From Protea cynaroides (taxonomy: Eukaryota > Streptophyta > Magnoliopsida > Proteales > Proteaceae): 64,000 nucleotides of DNA. The stretch spans positions 101,432,944 through 101,496,943 of the forward strand of contig CM053269.1 of NCBI GenBank assembly GCA_028583415.1. Direction: 5' to 3'. Under the pieces are notes generated by a model. It was not told where the DNA came from, made no database searches, and saw only the letters and a list, made by a program, of their open reading frames with translations. Positions 45,079-56,335 of the stretch are shown here, piece after piece (positions within the stretch are counted from its first letter, which is position 1; each line of letters begins with the position of its first letter). Made by a program: the position numbers and the translations under genes.

Positions 45079-45092
45079 TATAGATACCAAGT
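45079..45092 (-). other. PBS-like site of element G
   Basis: On the minus strand ACTTGGTATC follows the LTR end, as in C and D, but the site then diverges from the GAGC of the iMet complement. Its position fixes 45093 onward as a 5' LTR of a leftward-running element. Confidence 0.7.
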
Positions 45093-46000
45093 TGTCACAC
45101 CCCAATTCCGCACTGTTCAGAATGGTTTGATGAACCGCTAAGTAACCAATGGTTCAATCAGGATCTCGAATAGGCTATCCCCGTTTTACCCAAACTTCCA
45201 CACATCCATAATCATAATCAGAGTAATACACAATAGCGGAAAATTTATAAATAAATGAACTGAGAACTAAGATGATACCATTAACTAAATAGTAAATTAT
45301 TCTGTTTCCAACTAAGACATACTTATGTAAATATCAAATACATGTCTTCATAAATCCAAAATAACCTATAAATTAGCTAATCAAATACACATGAGTCACA
45401 CTCGCAAGAGGTGTCATGTATATACTCTTCAGCTCCAGCTTCCATTGCTGCGATATTCCCGTACGCAGACGCGTTCATATAATCTTCGACTGTGTAACCT
45501 GCATCATCAACTAAAAATATTCGACGTCGAGGGGTGAGCACACAACACGGCTCAGTGAGTAGCCAAAACAATACAACAATACATATGCATGCAAAAAGTC
45601 AATTTATATCTTTGGTCTGGTTTATTGTTTGCAATGTGCAATAGAATGGTTGGGTGGTCAAAGGTTAACGTTTATTGACACCGCCTCTATACACAGGGTG
45701 TGGAAGCCCGCCCGAAGGTTAACGTTTATCGTCGTCCCCATCCACCCTACCATAACATTATACAACAAAGGTTAACGTTTATTGCTATATAATGCTATAC
45801 CAACACGTAAGCCCCTGTTAGCGAGGGCTTGCAAACTGGGCTCGCTACTAACCAATCCTAATGCCAAATAGTGTATCCAAGGCCTCACCCCAGCATCCCT
45901 CAGAATGCCCATAGAGATAGAGCTAAGGCCCCCCGGTAAAGTCAGAGACTACAAGGACCGAGACCACCTCCCCTGATACTCTACGACATAATAGTTCTGC
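45093..46000 (-). mobile_element. Element G 5' LTR (partial, runs into N block)
   Basis: Begins TGTCACACCCC (reverse of the LTR end). It carries the LTR ORF (45571-45377), AACGTTAACC motif copies and the conserved 'gggcttacgtgttggtatagc' region. It is the closest match in the window to 25056-25852. The LTR's 5' half is missing behind the N block. Confidence 0.88.
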
Positions 46001-46500
46001 NNNNNNNNNNNNNNNNNNNNNNNNNNNNNNNNNNNNNNNNNNNNNNNNNNNNNNNNNNNNNNNNNNNNNNNNNNNNNNNNNNNNNNNNNNNNNNNNNNNN
46101 NNNNNNNNNNNNNNNNNNNNNNNNNNNNNNNNNNNNNNNNNNNNNNNNNNNNNNNNNNNNNNNNNNNNNNNNNNNNNNNNNNNNNNNNNNNNNNNNNNNN
46201 NNNNNNNNNNNNNNNNNNNNNNNNNNNNNNNNNNNNNNNNNNNNNNNNNNNNNNNNNNNNNNNNNNNNNNNNNNNNNNNNNNNNNNNNNNNNNNNNNNNN
46301 NNNNNNNNNNNNNNNNNNNNNNNNNNNNNNNNNNNNNNNNNNNNNNNNNNNNNNNNNNNNNNNNNNNNNNNNNNNNNNNNNNNNNNNNNNNNNNNNNNNN
46401 NNNNNNNNNNNNNNNNNNNNNNNNNNNNNNNNNNNNNNNNNNNNNNNNNNNNNNNNNNNNNNNNNNNNNNNNNNNNNNNNNNNNNNNNNNNNNNNNNNNN
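46001..46500. other. 500-N block
   Basis: Exactly 500 undetermined bases between a minus-strand LTR (left) and the end of a plus-strand LTR (right). The junction is hidden. Confidence 0.99.
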
Positions 46501-46566
46501 GTTGAACCGTTGGTTATTTAGCGGTTCATCACACCATTCTGGTTAGACCAAAATTGGGGTGTGACA
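46501..46566 (+). mobile_element. End of a plus-strand Tekay-type LTR
   Basis: GTTGAACCGTTGG...GGGGTGTGACA is the last 66 bp of an LTR, with the U5 hairpin. A short insertion (ggttagacc-like) lies before the end. It abuts the last codons of fragment F. The rest of the element is behind the N block. Confidence 0.8.
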
Positions 46567-47640
46567 TTCCGAGTCAAATAAATGAGGATATTGCTTCCGC
46601 ATAGCATTCTCTTCTTCCCATGTGATTTCTTCCATATCTCTACTTATCCAGGTAACCATAACATAATAGATATAATGGTTGCGTAGTCGTTGAACCTTTC
46701 GGCTGGTGATTTCAGTTGGTATTACTTCAAATGTCAAATCTTCAGTCAAATCAGGTAGGTCTATTGTCAAAACGTGCGTCGGATCCTTAACATACTTCTT
46801 CAATAAGGAAATATGAAATACGTCATGCACACTTGACATAGATGGTGGTAGTGCTAACTGATAAGCCACTTTTCCACGTTTAGCTAGAATCTCATATGGT
46901 CCGACATATCTCAGACTTAATTTCCCTTTCTGTCTGAACCATTTCAAACCCACATAGGCGATACTTTTAAGAATACTTTATCACCCACGACGAATTCAAG
47001 ATCTCGGCGTTGAGTATCTGCATATTGTTTTTGACGATTCTGAGCAGTTTTCACTCTTTCCTTGATAATGTCAACCACTCGACAAGTCAATTCAACAAAT
47101 TCCGGTCCAACGATACTATGTTCCCCAACTTCATTCCAAAACAAAGGAATTCGAAACTTCCTGCCATACAGTGCTTCATAGGGTCACATCTGTATAGTAG
47201 CCTGATAGCTATTGTTATAAGCGAACTCAATCAGTGATAACTTTTCATCCCATGAACCTTTAAAATCAATTACACATGCTCGAAGCATATCTTCTAGAAT
47301 CTGAATTGTACGCTCTGACTGTCCATCTGTCTATGGATGGAATGCAATATTAAACTTCAATGTTGTACCCATAGCCTTTTGCAATCCTTCCCAAATTATA
47401 AAGTAAATCGTGGATCTCTATCGGACACAATGCTTTCAGGTACACCGTGTAATCGCACAATGTTATCCACATACAGCTTAGCTAACCTCTCCAGTGTATA
47501 CTGAGGTCGTATAGGTATAAAGCAAGCTATTTTTGTCAGGAGGTCTACAATCACCCAAACTGCGTCAACTACTCGAGGAGTAAATGGTAATCCTGTGATA
47601 AGGTCCATAGTGATGCAGTCCCATTTCCATGCTGGTTTCA
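46567..47640 (-). pseudogene. Fragment F: integrase core and chromodomain-like tail
   Basis: On the minus strand: DAVWVIVDLLTK, SDRDPRF, the FWNEVGE block, SSVHDVFHISLLKKY, and a chromodomain-like end with MEEITWEEENAM (46953-46567). The catalytic E region near 47320 is disturbed: CAG reads TAG. Shifts or stops also lie near 47395 and 47170. The C terminus stops at the LTR end at 46566. No LTR of its own can be assigned to F. Confidence 0.85.
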
Positions 47641-48556
47641 GTAACGGCTATAACATTCCTTCCGGTCTTTGTCGTTCAACCTTTACTTTCTGACAATTTA
47701 GGCATTGAGACACGAACTTAGCTACATCTGCTTTCATTCCTCTCCACCAATATAATTTCTTTAGATCATGATACATTTTTGTACTTTCAAGATGTATCGA
47801 ATAGATGGTGGTATGGGCTTCTTTCATCAATCGGTGTCTAATGTCCAAGCTTTCTGTTTCAGGTACACATATTATTCCTTTGTACTTCAGTACCTTTTCT
47901 TCGTCCAAGTTGAACTCAGGGATAGTCCAACCATTTCCAATGTCCTCTTGTACCGTTCTTAAGTAAGGATCTGATTTGATAACTGTCTTTACTTCATCAA
48001 TTATATCTGGTATAATCTTTAATGCGGCGAACATATTTGAAAATCGATGAATAAACCCTTGGTTGGCTGATCCATCCGGTGCATCTATCACAAACTGCTC
48101 ATTACCGTGACTGAATACCTTCCTGGTAGTACACATTGCGGCAGTTGTGCTAACCCCTCCTTGAGATTTTATCATTGTCTTTCTACTCAATGCATCGGCT
48201 ACTACATTAGCTTTCCCCGGATGATACTGGATAACGCAGTCATAGCCTTTCAATAATTCCAGCCATCTTCTTTGTCTCATATTCAACTCCTTCTGATTAA
48301 ATAGATAAGTAAGACTTTTATGGTCTGATTTAATCTGAAACTTCTCCCCATACAGATAATGTCTCCTTATTTTGACAGCATGTACTACTGTCGCTAGTTC
48401 CAAATCATGAGTGGCATAGTTCTTCTCATGAGTTCAACTTTCTTGAGGCATAGGTAATTACTTGTTCTCCTTGCTTAAGTACACATCTAATCCCAATCTT
48501 GACGCATCGGTGTACAAGGTAAATGGTAGTCCTGGAATCAGAATATTCAAGATTAC
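47641..48556 (-). pseudogene. Fragment F: RNase H and integrase zinc finger
   Basis: A clean frame from 48403 to 47648 (251 codons) holds the end of RNase H (KSDHKSLTYL), the linker, and the integrase zinc finger (EAH, IHLE with the second His kept, CLNC). Upstream (48404-48556) the RNase H start LYTDAS is present but shifted. The copy ends near 48556, where element D's LTR begins on the plus strand; RT and everything 5' of it are lost. Confidence 0.87.
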
Positions 48557-48561
48557 ATTGC

Positions 48562-50565
48562 AATGGGATTCTTTCCTAATCTTAGTGGGACTAATTTTGG
48601 AAGTTTATACTCTATAAATAGGACGTCCCTAAGCCTCTTTCACTCCTTTTAGAACCCTAATTGGATTGAGAGAAAGAGAAGAGAGGGAGAAGAGAAGGAG
48701 AAGAAAAGGAAAGTGGAGAAGAAGACCAAAGAGAAGGCTTCAGAGAAACAAGTCTAATTCTCAGGTATGGATACTATCTCCATGAATTTCTCAAGACCAT
48801 TGAGTAGATAGTGAAGAGGTTATGATCTAGAAGAAACCCAAATCATCCATCCATGGTTGGGTTTTAGTGGAAACCATGAAGGAGATTATTAAAACCATGT
48901 AGGTGAATAAACTATAGTTCTAAACCATATAACATGTACAGAATGGATTATAGAAGCAAGCCATAGGACCCAAACCCGAGAGAATGGACTGTAGGATGAA
49001 AATCTCGACTAAACCCATGGGGGTCGCACGTGGGGTCGATGGAGAATCGACCATACAAGACCCTAGCCTCCACCCCCAGTGTTTGGGAAGTCCAGAATAG
49101 GGTTGATCGCATCCAGGGTCGATGGAACATCTGACCCTGGTGTCGACCCTACTACAGGGGGTCACAGAAAACTGCTACCCTACTTGCGACCCCCAGTTAA
49201 CAGCAAGCTTTAAAAATTGGAATTAATTTTAATTAAATTCTATCTACTTGATTAGGTCTCCTAGTGATATAATAGTGATATTAAGTTGATTCTCAAAGCT
49301 TGAAAGAGGATCTACAATCAAGCAAAGGTGAGGGAACAAGACCTAAACTAATTGGTTAATAATAAACTATTTTTATTTCTCGAGTCCAATGCCATGATTG
49401 ATTCTATGTGTGTATGATTGTCATGTGCATTTAACATGTCATCCAATATTTCTATTATTACTGTTCATGCATATTTAAATTTATTATTTATAATAGGATG
49501 ATGATGATGATGATAGAATAGGCATGTGAATGTATGTGTGTGGTTAGTGTGCTTGATGCGAACGAGTATCAGGGGGGTGCCATAGGCCTGGCCTCAGCAC
49601 TCTAGCTCTATATCTAACTCAAGTCTTGTCCACTGACATCGTCGTATCGCCATTACCTTAGCAGAACTATTACGTCGTAGTGTATGATGGGAGGTGGTCT
49701 CGGACCGTGTAGTCTCTTACTCTGTCGGGGGGCCTTAGCCCTATCTCTATGGATGTATTGAGGGATGCTGGGGTGAGGCCTTGGGTACACTATTTGGCAT
49801 TAGGATTAGTTAGTTGCAAGCCCAGTTTGCGAGGCCTAGCTAGTAGCGGCTTACGTGTTGGTATGGGTAGAGTATCAGGGGAAGTATCATAGGTCGGGCC
49901 TCAGCACTTTAGCTCTATCACTATTTCATGGTAGGGTGGATGGGGATGACAATAAACGTTAACCTTTGGGAGGGCCTTCACACCATGTGCATAGAGGCGA
50001 GGCAGCCACCGAACCTTTCTATAGCACATTGGAAACTTATATACCAAACCATAAATATAAATTGAATGCATGCATATGTTTGTTGCATTGTTTTGTTTGC
50101 TCACTGAGCCGTGATGTGTGCTCACCCTTTTGAGGTCGAATATTTTTAGATGATGATGCTGGTACCACTATTGAAGACTATATGAATAATTCTGTGTACG
50201 GGCACGTTACTGCAATGGAGGCTGAAGACTTAGTGGATACGCATGATCCCTAATTCGAGTGCAATGCATGCATTTTTTATTAGATTTTTATTTGAATTTA
50301 TTAAGGAAATGTAATTGATATTTTGTTTTACTTATGTCTCAGTTGATACGACCTAAATTGATACTTTATCTATGATTATCACAATGAGATTCCTCAGTTC
50401 ATTTATTATTAAGACTTCCGTTATTGTGTATTTATTCTGATTATGGTTGTGGATGTGTATGGTTTGATTTTCAATGGACACAGCCTATTAGAGATCCTGG
50501 TTAAACCGTTGGTTTATTAGTGGTTCATCACACCATTCTGAATAGTGCGGAATTATGGTGTGACA
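48562..50565 (+). repeat. Element D 5' LTR (5'-truncated)
   Basis: Starts abruptly at CAATGGGATTCTTTCC and ends GGTGTGACA. TATAAATA is at 48613-48620, a purine leader at 48665-48745, a donor-like CAG/GTATGG with GT at 48765-48766, and GGGGTCGA-type motifs at 49020-49150. The LTR ORF (about 50130-50283) is broken by a TAA. A partial internal repeat of 'gagtatcagggg..gcactttagctctatc' occurs at 49565 and 49868. Confidence 0.9.
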
Positions 50566-50568
50566 ACT

Positions 50569-50580
50569 TGGTATCAGAGC
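50569..50580 (+). other. Primer-binding site of element D
   Basis: TGGTATCAGAGC, a full match to the initiator tRNA-Met complement, three bases after the LTR end. Confidence 0.95.
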
Positions 50581-50851
50581 TCTAATGCCCTATCTGTGAA
50601 ACCAGTATACTTACACAAAAGTTCGTAAACTGAGATAGGATAAAATTTAAAAAGATGTAGTAATAACACACCATAAGCATCTGTGTTGTTTGAGACAAAA
50701 CTGGAAGAGAATAATGCATCTATTAAAGGAGAAACAAATTTATTTACAACCAAAAGAAGAACAAACATTTATATATATGACTAAAGTAGAGTACTGTCCA
50801 CAACCCGGACAGTTACTCTGAAGTACAAAAAGAAAGGTAAATGAAAATACA

Positions 50852-52159
50852 TCAAGAAGCTGGAGGAGATGGGGGAGGCGGTGCCTCACAGTCTCTATCA
50901 TAGTCCTCAGCGTAGACTCTAGTCAACCAAGCTATCTGAGTCTGGGTCGTCTGGAGACTAGCTGTGAGATCAGCCACCCGCTGGTTGGTCACGCGCTGAG
51001 CATCCATAAGCTCTCCCACCCGTTGATCGGACAAGCGCTGAGCCTTTAGAAGCTCTCCCATCCTCAAATCAGACATGCACTGAGCCTGTCGTATCTCATG
51101 CAATATCCCCATCATGTCATCAGAAGGTGCATACAAAGGACCAGCTGCATGTGAAAGACCAGCTGAAGAAGGAGGACCAGCTCCTGTAGCATGAGTAGGT
51201 GATGGAGGAGGTATGGCATCCACATCCATGTACAGACGATCGTCATCATTCCCACGAACCCATGCTCCAACAGCTGCTGCTACTGCCTCAGTGTCAGCCA
51301 TCTCCACTCGAGTGCGAGGGCGCACCATCGCGTTCCTCTCCTCATCGCTGACCTGGGCTTCCCGCATGCCCATCGTGCAGATGGCCTCCCAATCCAAAGG
51401 TGACGAGAAGGATTTCTCCTGAATCTTCTCATCCATCAAGTCAACACCCAGGCGAGTAAGCAACGTAGTGATCATGCGTCCATAAGGCAGGTTGCCAGTA
51501 TGACTGGGCAACGTAGCGCTGATCATCATCTGCATGATGATGTAAGGAAGGTAGACGGGCTGCCTAGTGCATATACAGTACAGCAGATACTGGGTCAACT
51601 GGGAGACCCTCTCCTAATGTCCACTCTGCGATATCAGGTTGTGCTGAATAATCTTGCAGTACACCCGTGGATCTGAACGTAGGTAAGTCACATTGATCTC
51701 CCAACGATCCTCTCTAATGAGCTGATGGTCTATCTCAGCCCTCATCTGTAATGAAAAGAACTAGGGCTCTCCAGGGGCACAGAACATGAAGGAGCCATCA
51801 TATGAGATACCCAGCAAGTCTGCTAGCGGCCGATAGTCAAAGGAAATCTCAACTCCCTTGACATAGCTAGTGATCCTGAGCTCACTACCCCTCTCAATGT
51901 CGTTGTAATCCCCTACCACTTGGAGATTACAATAGAACTGTCATACCAAGTCAGGACAGGTACAGGCATCATAGGTGATGAGAGGAAGCCAACCCATCTT
52001 ACCAAAAGCCCTCTCTACATCGAACAATGCCAAGCTAGCCAAGTCTACCCGGCGACCTCCCTCTACCTTCTTACGAGAATAACGGGCATACTGTGTCTTC
52101 GCCTCGTTAGAACAAAAGCGGACTGGGTCATGAACCTTGGGTACCTTGGTACGAGCCAT
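50852..52159 (-). pseudogene. Antisense gene between PBS and gag, element D (nonsense mutations)
   Basis: ATG at 52159 (MARTKVP). The frame matches C's antisense protein throughout (about 435 codons to 50852) and is collinear. It is broken by stops near 51950 (CGA-type to TGA), near 51765 (CAG to TAG) and near 51615 (TAT to TAG). The last 248 codons are open, with LPYIIM, EERNAMVRPRTRVE, a Pro-rich region, a repeated LMDAQR/LLKAQR heptad-like stretch that could form a coiled coil, and a TRVYAEDYDRDCEAPPPP end. An AATAAA lies on the minus strand at 50744-50739. Confidence 0.7.
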
Positions 52160-52164
52160 AGTAT

Positions 52165-52607
52165 CTGCAAATAACAAAGAAAAACAAATAATGGCCTAAT
52201 AGATATGAAAAACTAAAAATTTCGACATTATAATGACGTAAATTGGTCAAAAGCCTCAGTTTTCACCCATACACGTGGGCAGGAGCACTTACATAGATCC
52301 TAAACTATCCTGTATGACTCATACAGTTGGAAATTTCATTTGAAGAGATCGAATATGAAGAAATTTCAAGAAATTCAAAAATCTCAACAAATTAGGGCAA
52401 AAATGGGAAAAATTCAAGTTTCTCGATAACCAACCGACGAAACTCAAATATTTTTGAGGGCTTTCGTTCCTTGAGTCACCAACAAGAAAAGCCCCCAAAA
52501 AAAATTAAATTTTTACGGTTGGAAAAAGTTTAATTTGAAGAAAATGAGGTAAATGGGCAAAAATCTAGCTAAGAAAACCTAAAAACATAAAAATGTTGAG
52601 AACATAC
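52165..52607 (-). other. Candidate 5'-UTR intron of the antisense gene (D)
   Basis: Donor ATAG/GTATGT and acceptor TTATTTGCAG/ATAC enclose 443 nt, the same length and position relative to the ATG as in element C. Confidence 0.55.
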
Positions 52608-53104
52608 CTATAGACGACGTGTATACATCGAAATAGGATGCAAAAAGTACCAAAGAGTCCGAGTTGGCACTGTAGCAACTCAGAGGGACGAGTCGAGTCG
52701 GAAAGGAAGAGGAAGAATGGGAAATGGACTCAGAATCGGAACTTAAAAATCTGATTTTTAGTCCGGGGGTCGAAGAATTCGACCAAAACCATCAACCCAC
52801 CCATCGACCCCCTCGGTAATCTGACAGAGAACCAGGGTTCGAACCTAGGGTAAGACACCCATCGACCCCCATATCGACCCTCGGCTCTCTATAAAAATCA
52901 TTGATTCCCAGGGTCGATCCTAGGGTCGGATAACCATAGACCCCCACCATCGACCCTGCATTAAAAAGACAGAAATTTTTTACAGAATGATCTGAAAATT
53001 TTGAAATTACCATTTCTTAGTCGTTTTAAAATATGTTAATGAAGTATATAATGATTCCTTACGTGTTCTATGATTTTCAGGCATTCCCACTACCGGATTA
53101 GATA
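52608..53104. promoter_or_regulatory. Control region upstream of gag and of the antisense gene (D)
   Basis: Palindrome AAAAATCTGATTTTT at 52745-52759 and TCGACCC/GGGTCGA-type motifs at 52765-52960, as in C. On the plus strand the acceptor-like TGATTTTCAG/GCA (AG 53079-53080) lies 24 bp before the gag ATG. Confidence 0.45.
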
Positions 53105-54360
53105 ATGCCTGGACACAGAGTGACCAGACGAAGCCGTAACTCTATCCCACGACCACCACCTGTGGGGGAAGACAGCCAGACACACCCGGAAACACAGGGG
53201 AATACGAACACGGCACCATCTGTAATTAATGGGCAGACAAATCCTATAAATCTGCCAGCTCCACCTACAGACCTGGTTACAGTCGTATTGAACTTAGCCC
53301 AACAGCTGCAGCAAATGCAACAGGAACAGGCTACTATGCAAGCTGCCATAGGCATGACTTTTCCAGCTACACAGACGCCTCCAAGGCCAACAGGACAGGC
53401 AAGTACAACTCCAGGGGGAAGTAACACAGTACCCCACGCACCTCAGACTCCCATCATGCAGGCTCAAGTATAAAATCCTGAGGTAGCTTAAGGTGGATAT
53501 CAACACCAACCACCTACGTATGTATGTCCCGCAACAACTAGACCACTCCAGACTGGTGGAGCGTTTCCTTAAACTGAAGCCCAAAGAATTTAATGGCAAG
53601 CCAGTACACTGGGTTGACGAAATGGAAAGAAATTTTATGATGATGACAGTAAATGAAGAAGAAAAACTGATGTGTGCACCTTTATGCTGATAGGAGATGC
53701 AAACCTTTGGTGGAGGTCTACCAGGACATATTTATTAACAAAGCACACCCAACTGACTTGGGATATTTATAAGGAGGCATTCTTTGAGAAGTACTTTCCT
53801 AGATGTTTCAAAGATTCTATGGAAAGAGAGTTCCTAAGTTTATATCAGGGGCAGATGACCGTGGATGCATATCAACAGCGTTATGAGGAGCTGTTCTTCT
53901 TTGCACCCACCAGTATGCAAGAGGAAAACACCAAAACCCGAAGGTACGTCATGGGACTTAGGGGAAGGATCCGGGAGCATGTTCTGGGACTTGAAAAGAA
54001 AATCTATAATAAAGTGGCACAAATTGCTCGAGTTATAGAATCGACTCGAGCCAGTGAGAGTTATTTCATGCAAAACAGAGGTATAAAAAGGCCAGCTGGA
54101 AATTCCTATAACGGAGGGAATAACAAGACATTCCAACCCTTCCGTGCTCAAGGCTTTACCGCTGCAACCAAGACTACTCACATAGCTCAACAGCAACAAA
54201 AGCCAATTACCAAAGGAATAAAATGTCATAACTGCAATCAAGTGGGACATATGGCAAGGGAATATCCTAAGCCCAAGAATCAGCTACATCATGGACGAGT
54301 TTACGCGGTTACATCTGAGGATTCTGCCGCATCGCCTAATGTGGTCACAGGTATGACTTA
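53105..54360 (+). pseudogene. Element D gag (broken)
   Basis: Starts MPGHRVTRRSRN with a Pro/Gln-rich N-terminal region (TVVLNLAQQLQQMQ). Stops and shifts lie at 53471 and near 53690. The capsid region is otherwise present: RFLKLKPKEFNGK, HWVDEMERNF, GDANLWW, then TWDIYKEAFFEKYFP and YQQRYEELFFFAP. Seven codons are missing after FNGK compared with E. The zinc knuckle reads CHNCNQVGHMAREY: the last Cys is Tyr. The frame stops three codons into the micro-intron. Confidence 0.9.
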
Positions 54361-54422
54361 AATTTTTCTTTAAGTTGTATTACATTGTATGAGCATGTAG
54401 ACTAAGTTAAAATAAATCACAG
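54351..54422 (+). other. Candidate 72-nt gag-pol intron (D)
   Basis: GTCACAG/GTATGA opens and AATCACAG/GTATC closes a segment that is about three-quarters A+T. It holds several in-frame stops (first at 54358-54360) and GAGCATGTAGACTAAGT, with a branch-site-like ACTAA. Removing it joins the Gag tail (VVTG) to the protease frame (IIPING) without a shift. Confidence 0.6.
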
Positions 54423-55620
54423 GTATCATACCTATAAATGGCATACCCGCCAGAGTACTCTTTGACTCAGGAGCTACTCATTCTTTTATATCTGTGTCAT
54501 TTGGAAAGAAGCTGAATTCACCCATCAAAACATTAGACTACAAACTACTTGTACGATCACCTATGGGATTAGAAGTGGAGTTAGAAAATGGTTATGGACC
54601 ATGTCCAGTTCTTATTGATGAAAAAACTTTGGATGCAACCTTGATCCAACTTGAGATGACAGACTATGACGTCATCTTGGGAATGGACTGGTTAGCTTGG
54701 CATTCTGCAAACCTATTGTGTGCCGAAAAGAAGCTGACATTTAAAGAAAAATAAGGAGCAAAGTTCAGTTTTTCAGGAACCAAACTTCCCTGTAAACGAA
54801 AGCTCATACTCTCTGCGCTAAAGGATAAGAAGTGCCTTGAGAAAGGAGTAGCCGGGTATTTAGTATCTGTGGTCGACCTTAGCAAGGAAGCACCACGAAT
54901 GGAAGATATTGATGCCGTGTGTGACTTTCCAGACGTATTTCCTAAAGAACTACCAGGATTACCACCCGATCGAGCTACAGAGTTTGTTATAGATCTTATA
55001 CCTGGAACCGCACTAGTATCGAAAGCACCTTATCGAATGGCTCCTACTGAACTGAAGGAATTGAATGTACAACTACAAGAACTGTTGGACAAGGGTTACA
55101 TTCGCCCTAGCATATCACCATGGGGAGCGCCAGTATTATTCGTAAAGAAGAAGGACAGTAGTGTTTGATTGTGTATAGACTATCGAGAACTGAATAAATT
55201 AACAATCAAGAATCGATACCCATTGCCTCAGATCGATGACTTGTTCGATCAGTTGCAAGGAGCAAAAGTGTTCTCCAAGATCGATCTTCGGTCAGGCTAT
55301 CATCAGCTGAAGATTAAGGATGGTGATATTCCCAAGACAGCATTCAGGACCAAATATGGACATTATGAAGTTTTGGTCATGTCTTTTGGGTTCACGAACG
55401 CACCAGCAACCTTTATGGAACTTATGAATCGAATATTCCACGATATGTTAGATACGTCGGTTATTGTATTAATCGATGATAAATTGGTCTACTCTAAAGA
55501 CGAGGAAACTCATATTAAGAATCTAAACGCCGCTTTGCAGCGACTAAGGAAGGAGAAGCTCTACGGCAAATTCTCAAAGTATGAGTTTTGGCTAAAGGAA
55601 TTCGCGTTTTAGGCCATGTT
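54423..55620 (+). pseudogene. Element D protease and reverse transcriptase (broken)
   Basis: Protease LFDSGATHSF has the D-S-G. DVILGMDWLAWHS follows, then a TAA at 54752-54754. RT carries GYIRPSISPWGAP, a TGA at 55166-55168 (an Arg codon in B and C), YRELN, VMSFGFTNAPATF, and the catalytic motif as LIDDKLVYS, with Lys in place of Ile/Leu after IDD. A shift follows near 55612. Confidence 0.9.
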
Positions 55621-56335
55621 GTATCCGCTGAAGGAATTAAAGTGGATCCTAGAAAGATCGAAGCTATCGTGAAGTGTGAAGCCCCAAAGAGCGTTGCTGA
55701 AATTTGAAGTTTCTTGGGTCTAGCTGGTTATTATCGACGATTTGTGGAAGACTATTCCCGAATTGCCGTACCCCTCACCAGTTTGACTAAGAAGGGTGAA
55801 AAGTTTGTCTGGACTGAGAAGTGCGAGAAGAGTTTCCAAACATTGAAGGCTAGATTGATATCCGCTCTGATCTTGACTGTTTCGATTCCAGGACAGCCAT
55901 TTATCTTGTACACTGATGCGTCAGGATTGGGATTAGGATGTGTACTTATACAAGGAGAACAAGTAATTTCCTATACCTCAAGAGAGTTGAAGACAGATGA
56001 GAAGAACTATCCCACTCATGATTTGGAACTAGTGGCAGTAGTACATGCTGTCAAAATATGGAGACATTACCTGTACGGGGAGAAGTTTCAGATTAAATCA
56101 TACCATAAAATTCTTACTTATCTATTTAATCCGAAGGAATTGAATATGAGACAAAGAAAATTGCTGGAATTATTGAAAGACTATGACTGTGATATCCAGT
56201 ATCATCCGGGGAAAGCTAATGTAGTAGCCGATGCGTTGAGTAGAAAGGCAATGATAAAACCTCAGGGAGAGGTTAGCACAACTGCCGCAATGTGTTCTAC
56301 CAGGAAGGTATTCAGTTACGGTAATGAGTAGTTTG
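55621..56335 (+). pseudogene. Element D RT connection and RNase H (broken)
   Basis: After a TGA at 55706-55708, a clean frame (55714-56331) gives LAGYYRRFVEDYSR, LYTDASGLGLG, HDLELVAVVHAV and the SYHK equivalent of SDHK (Asp to Tyr at a usually conserved position). It stops at a TAG that stands for a CAG. Confidence 0.88.
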
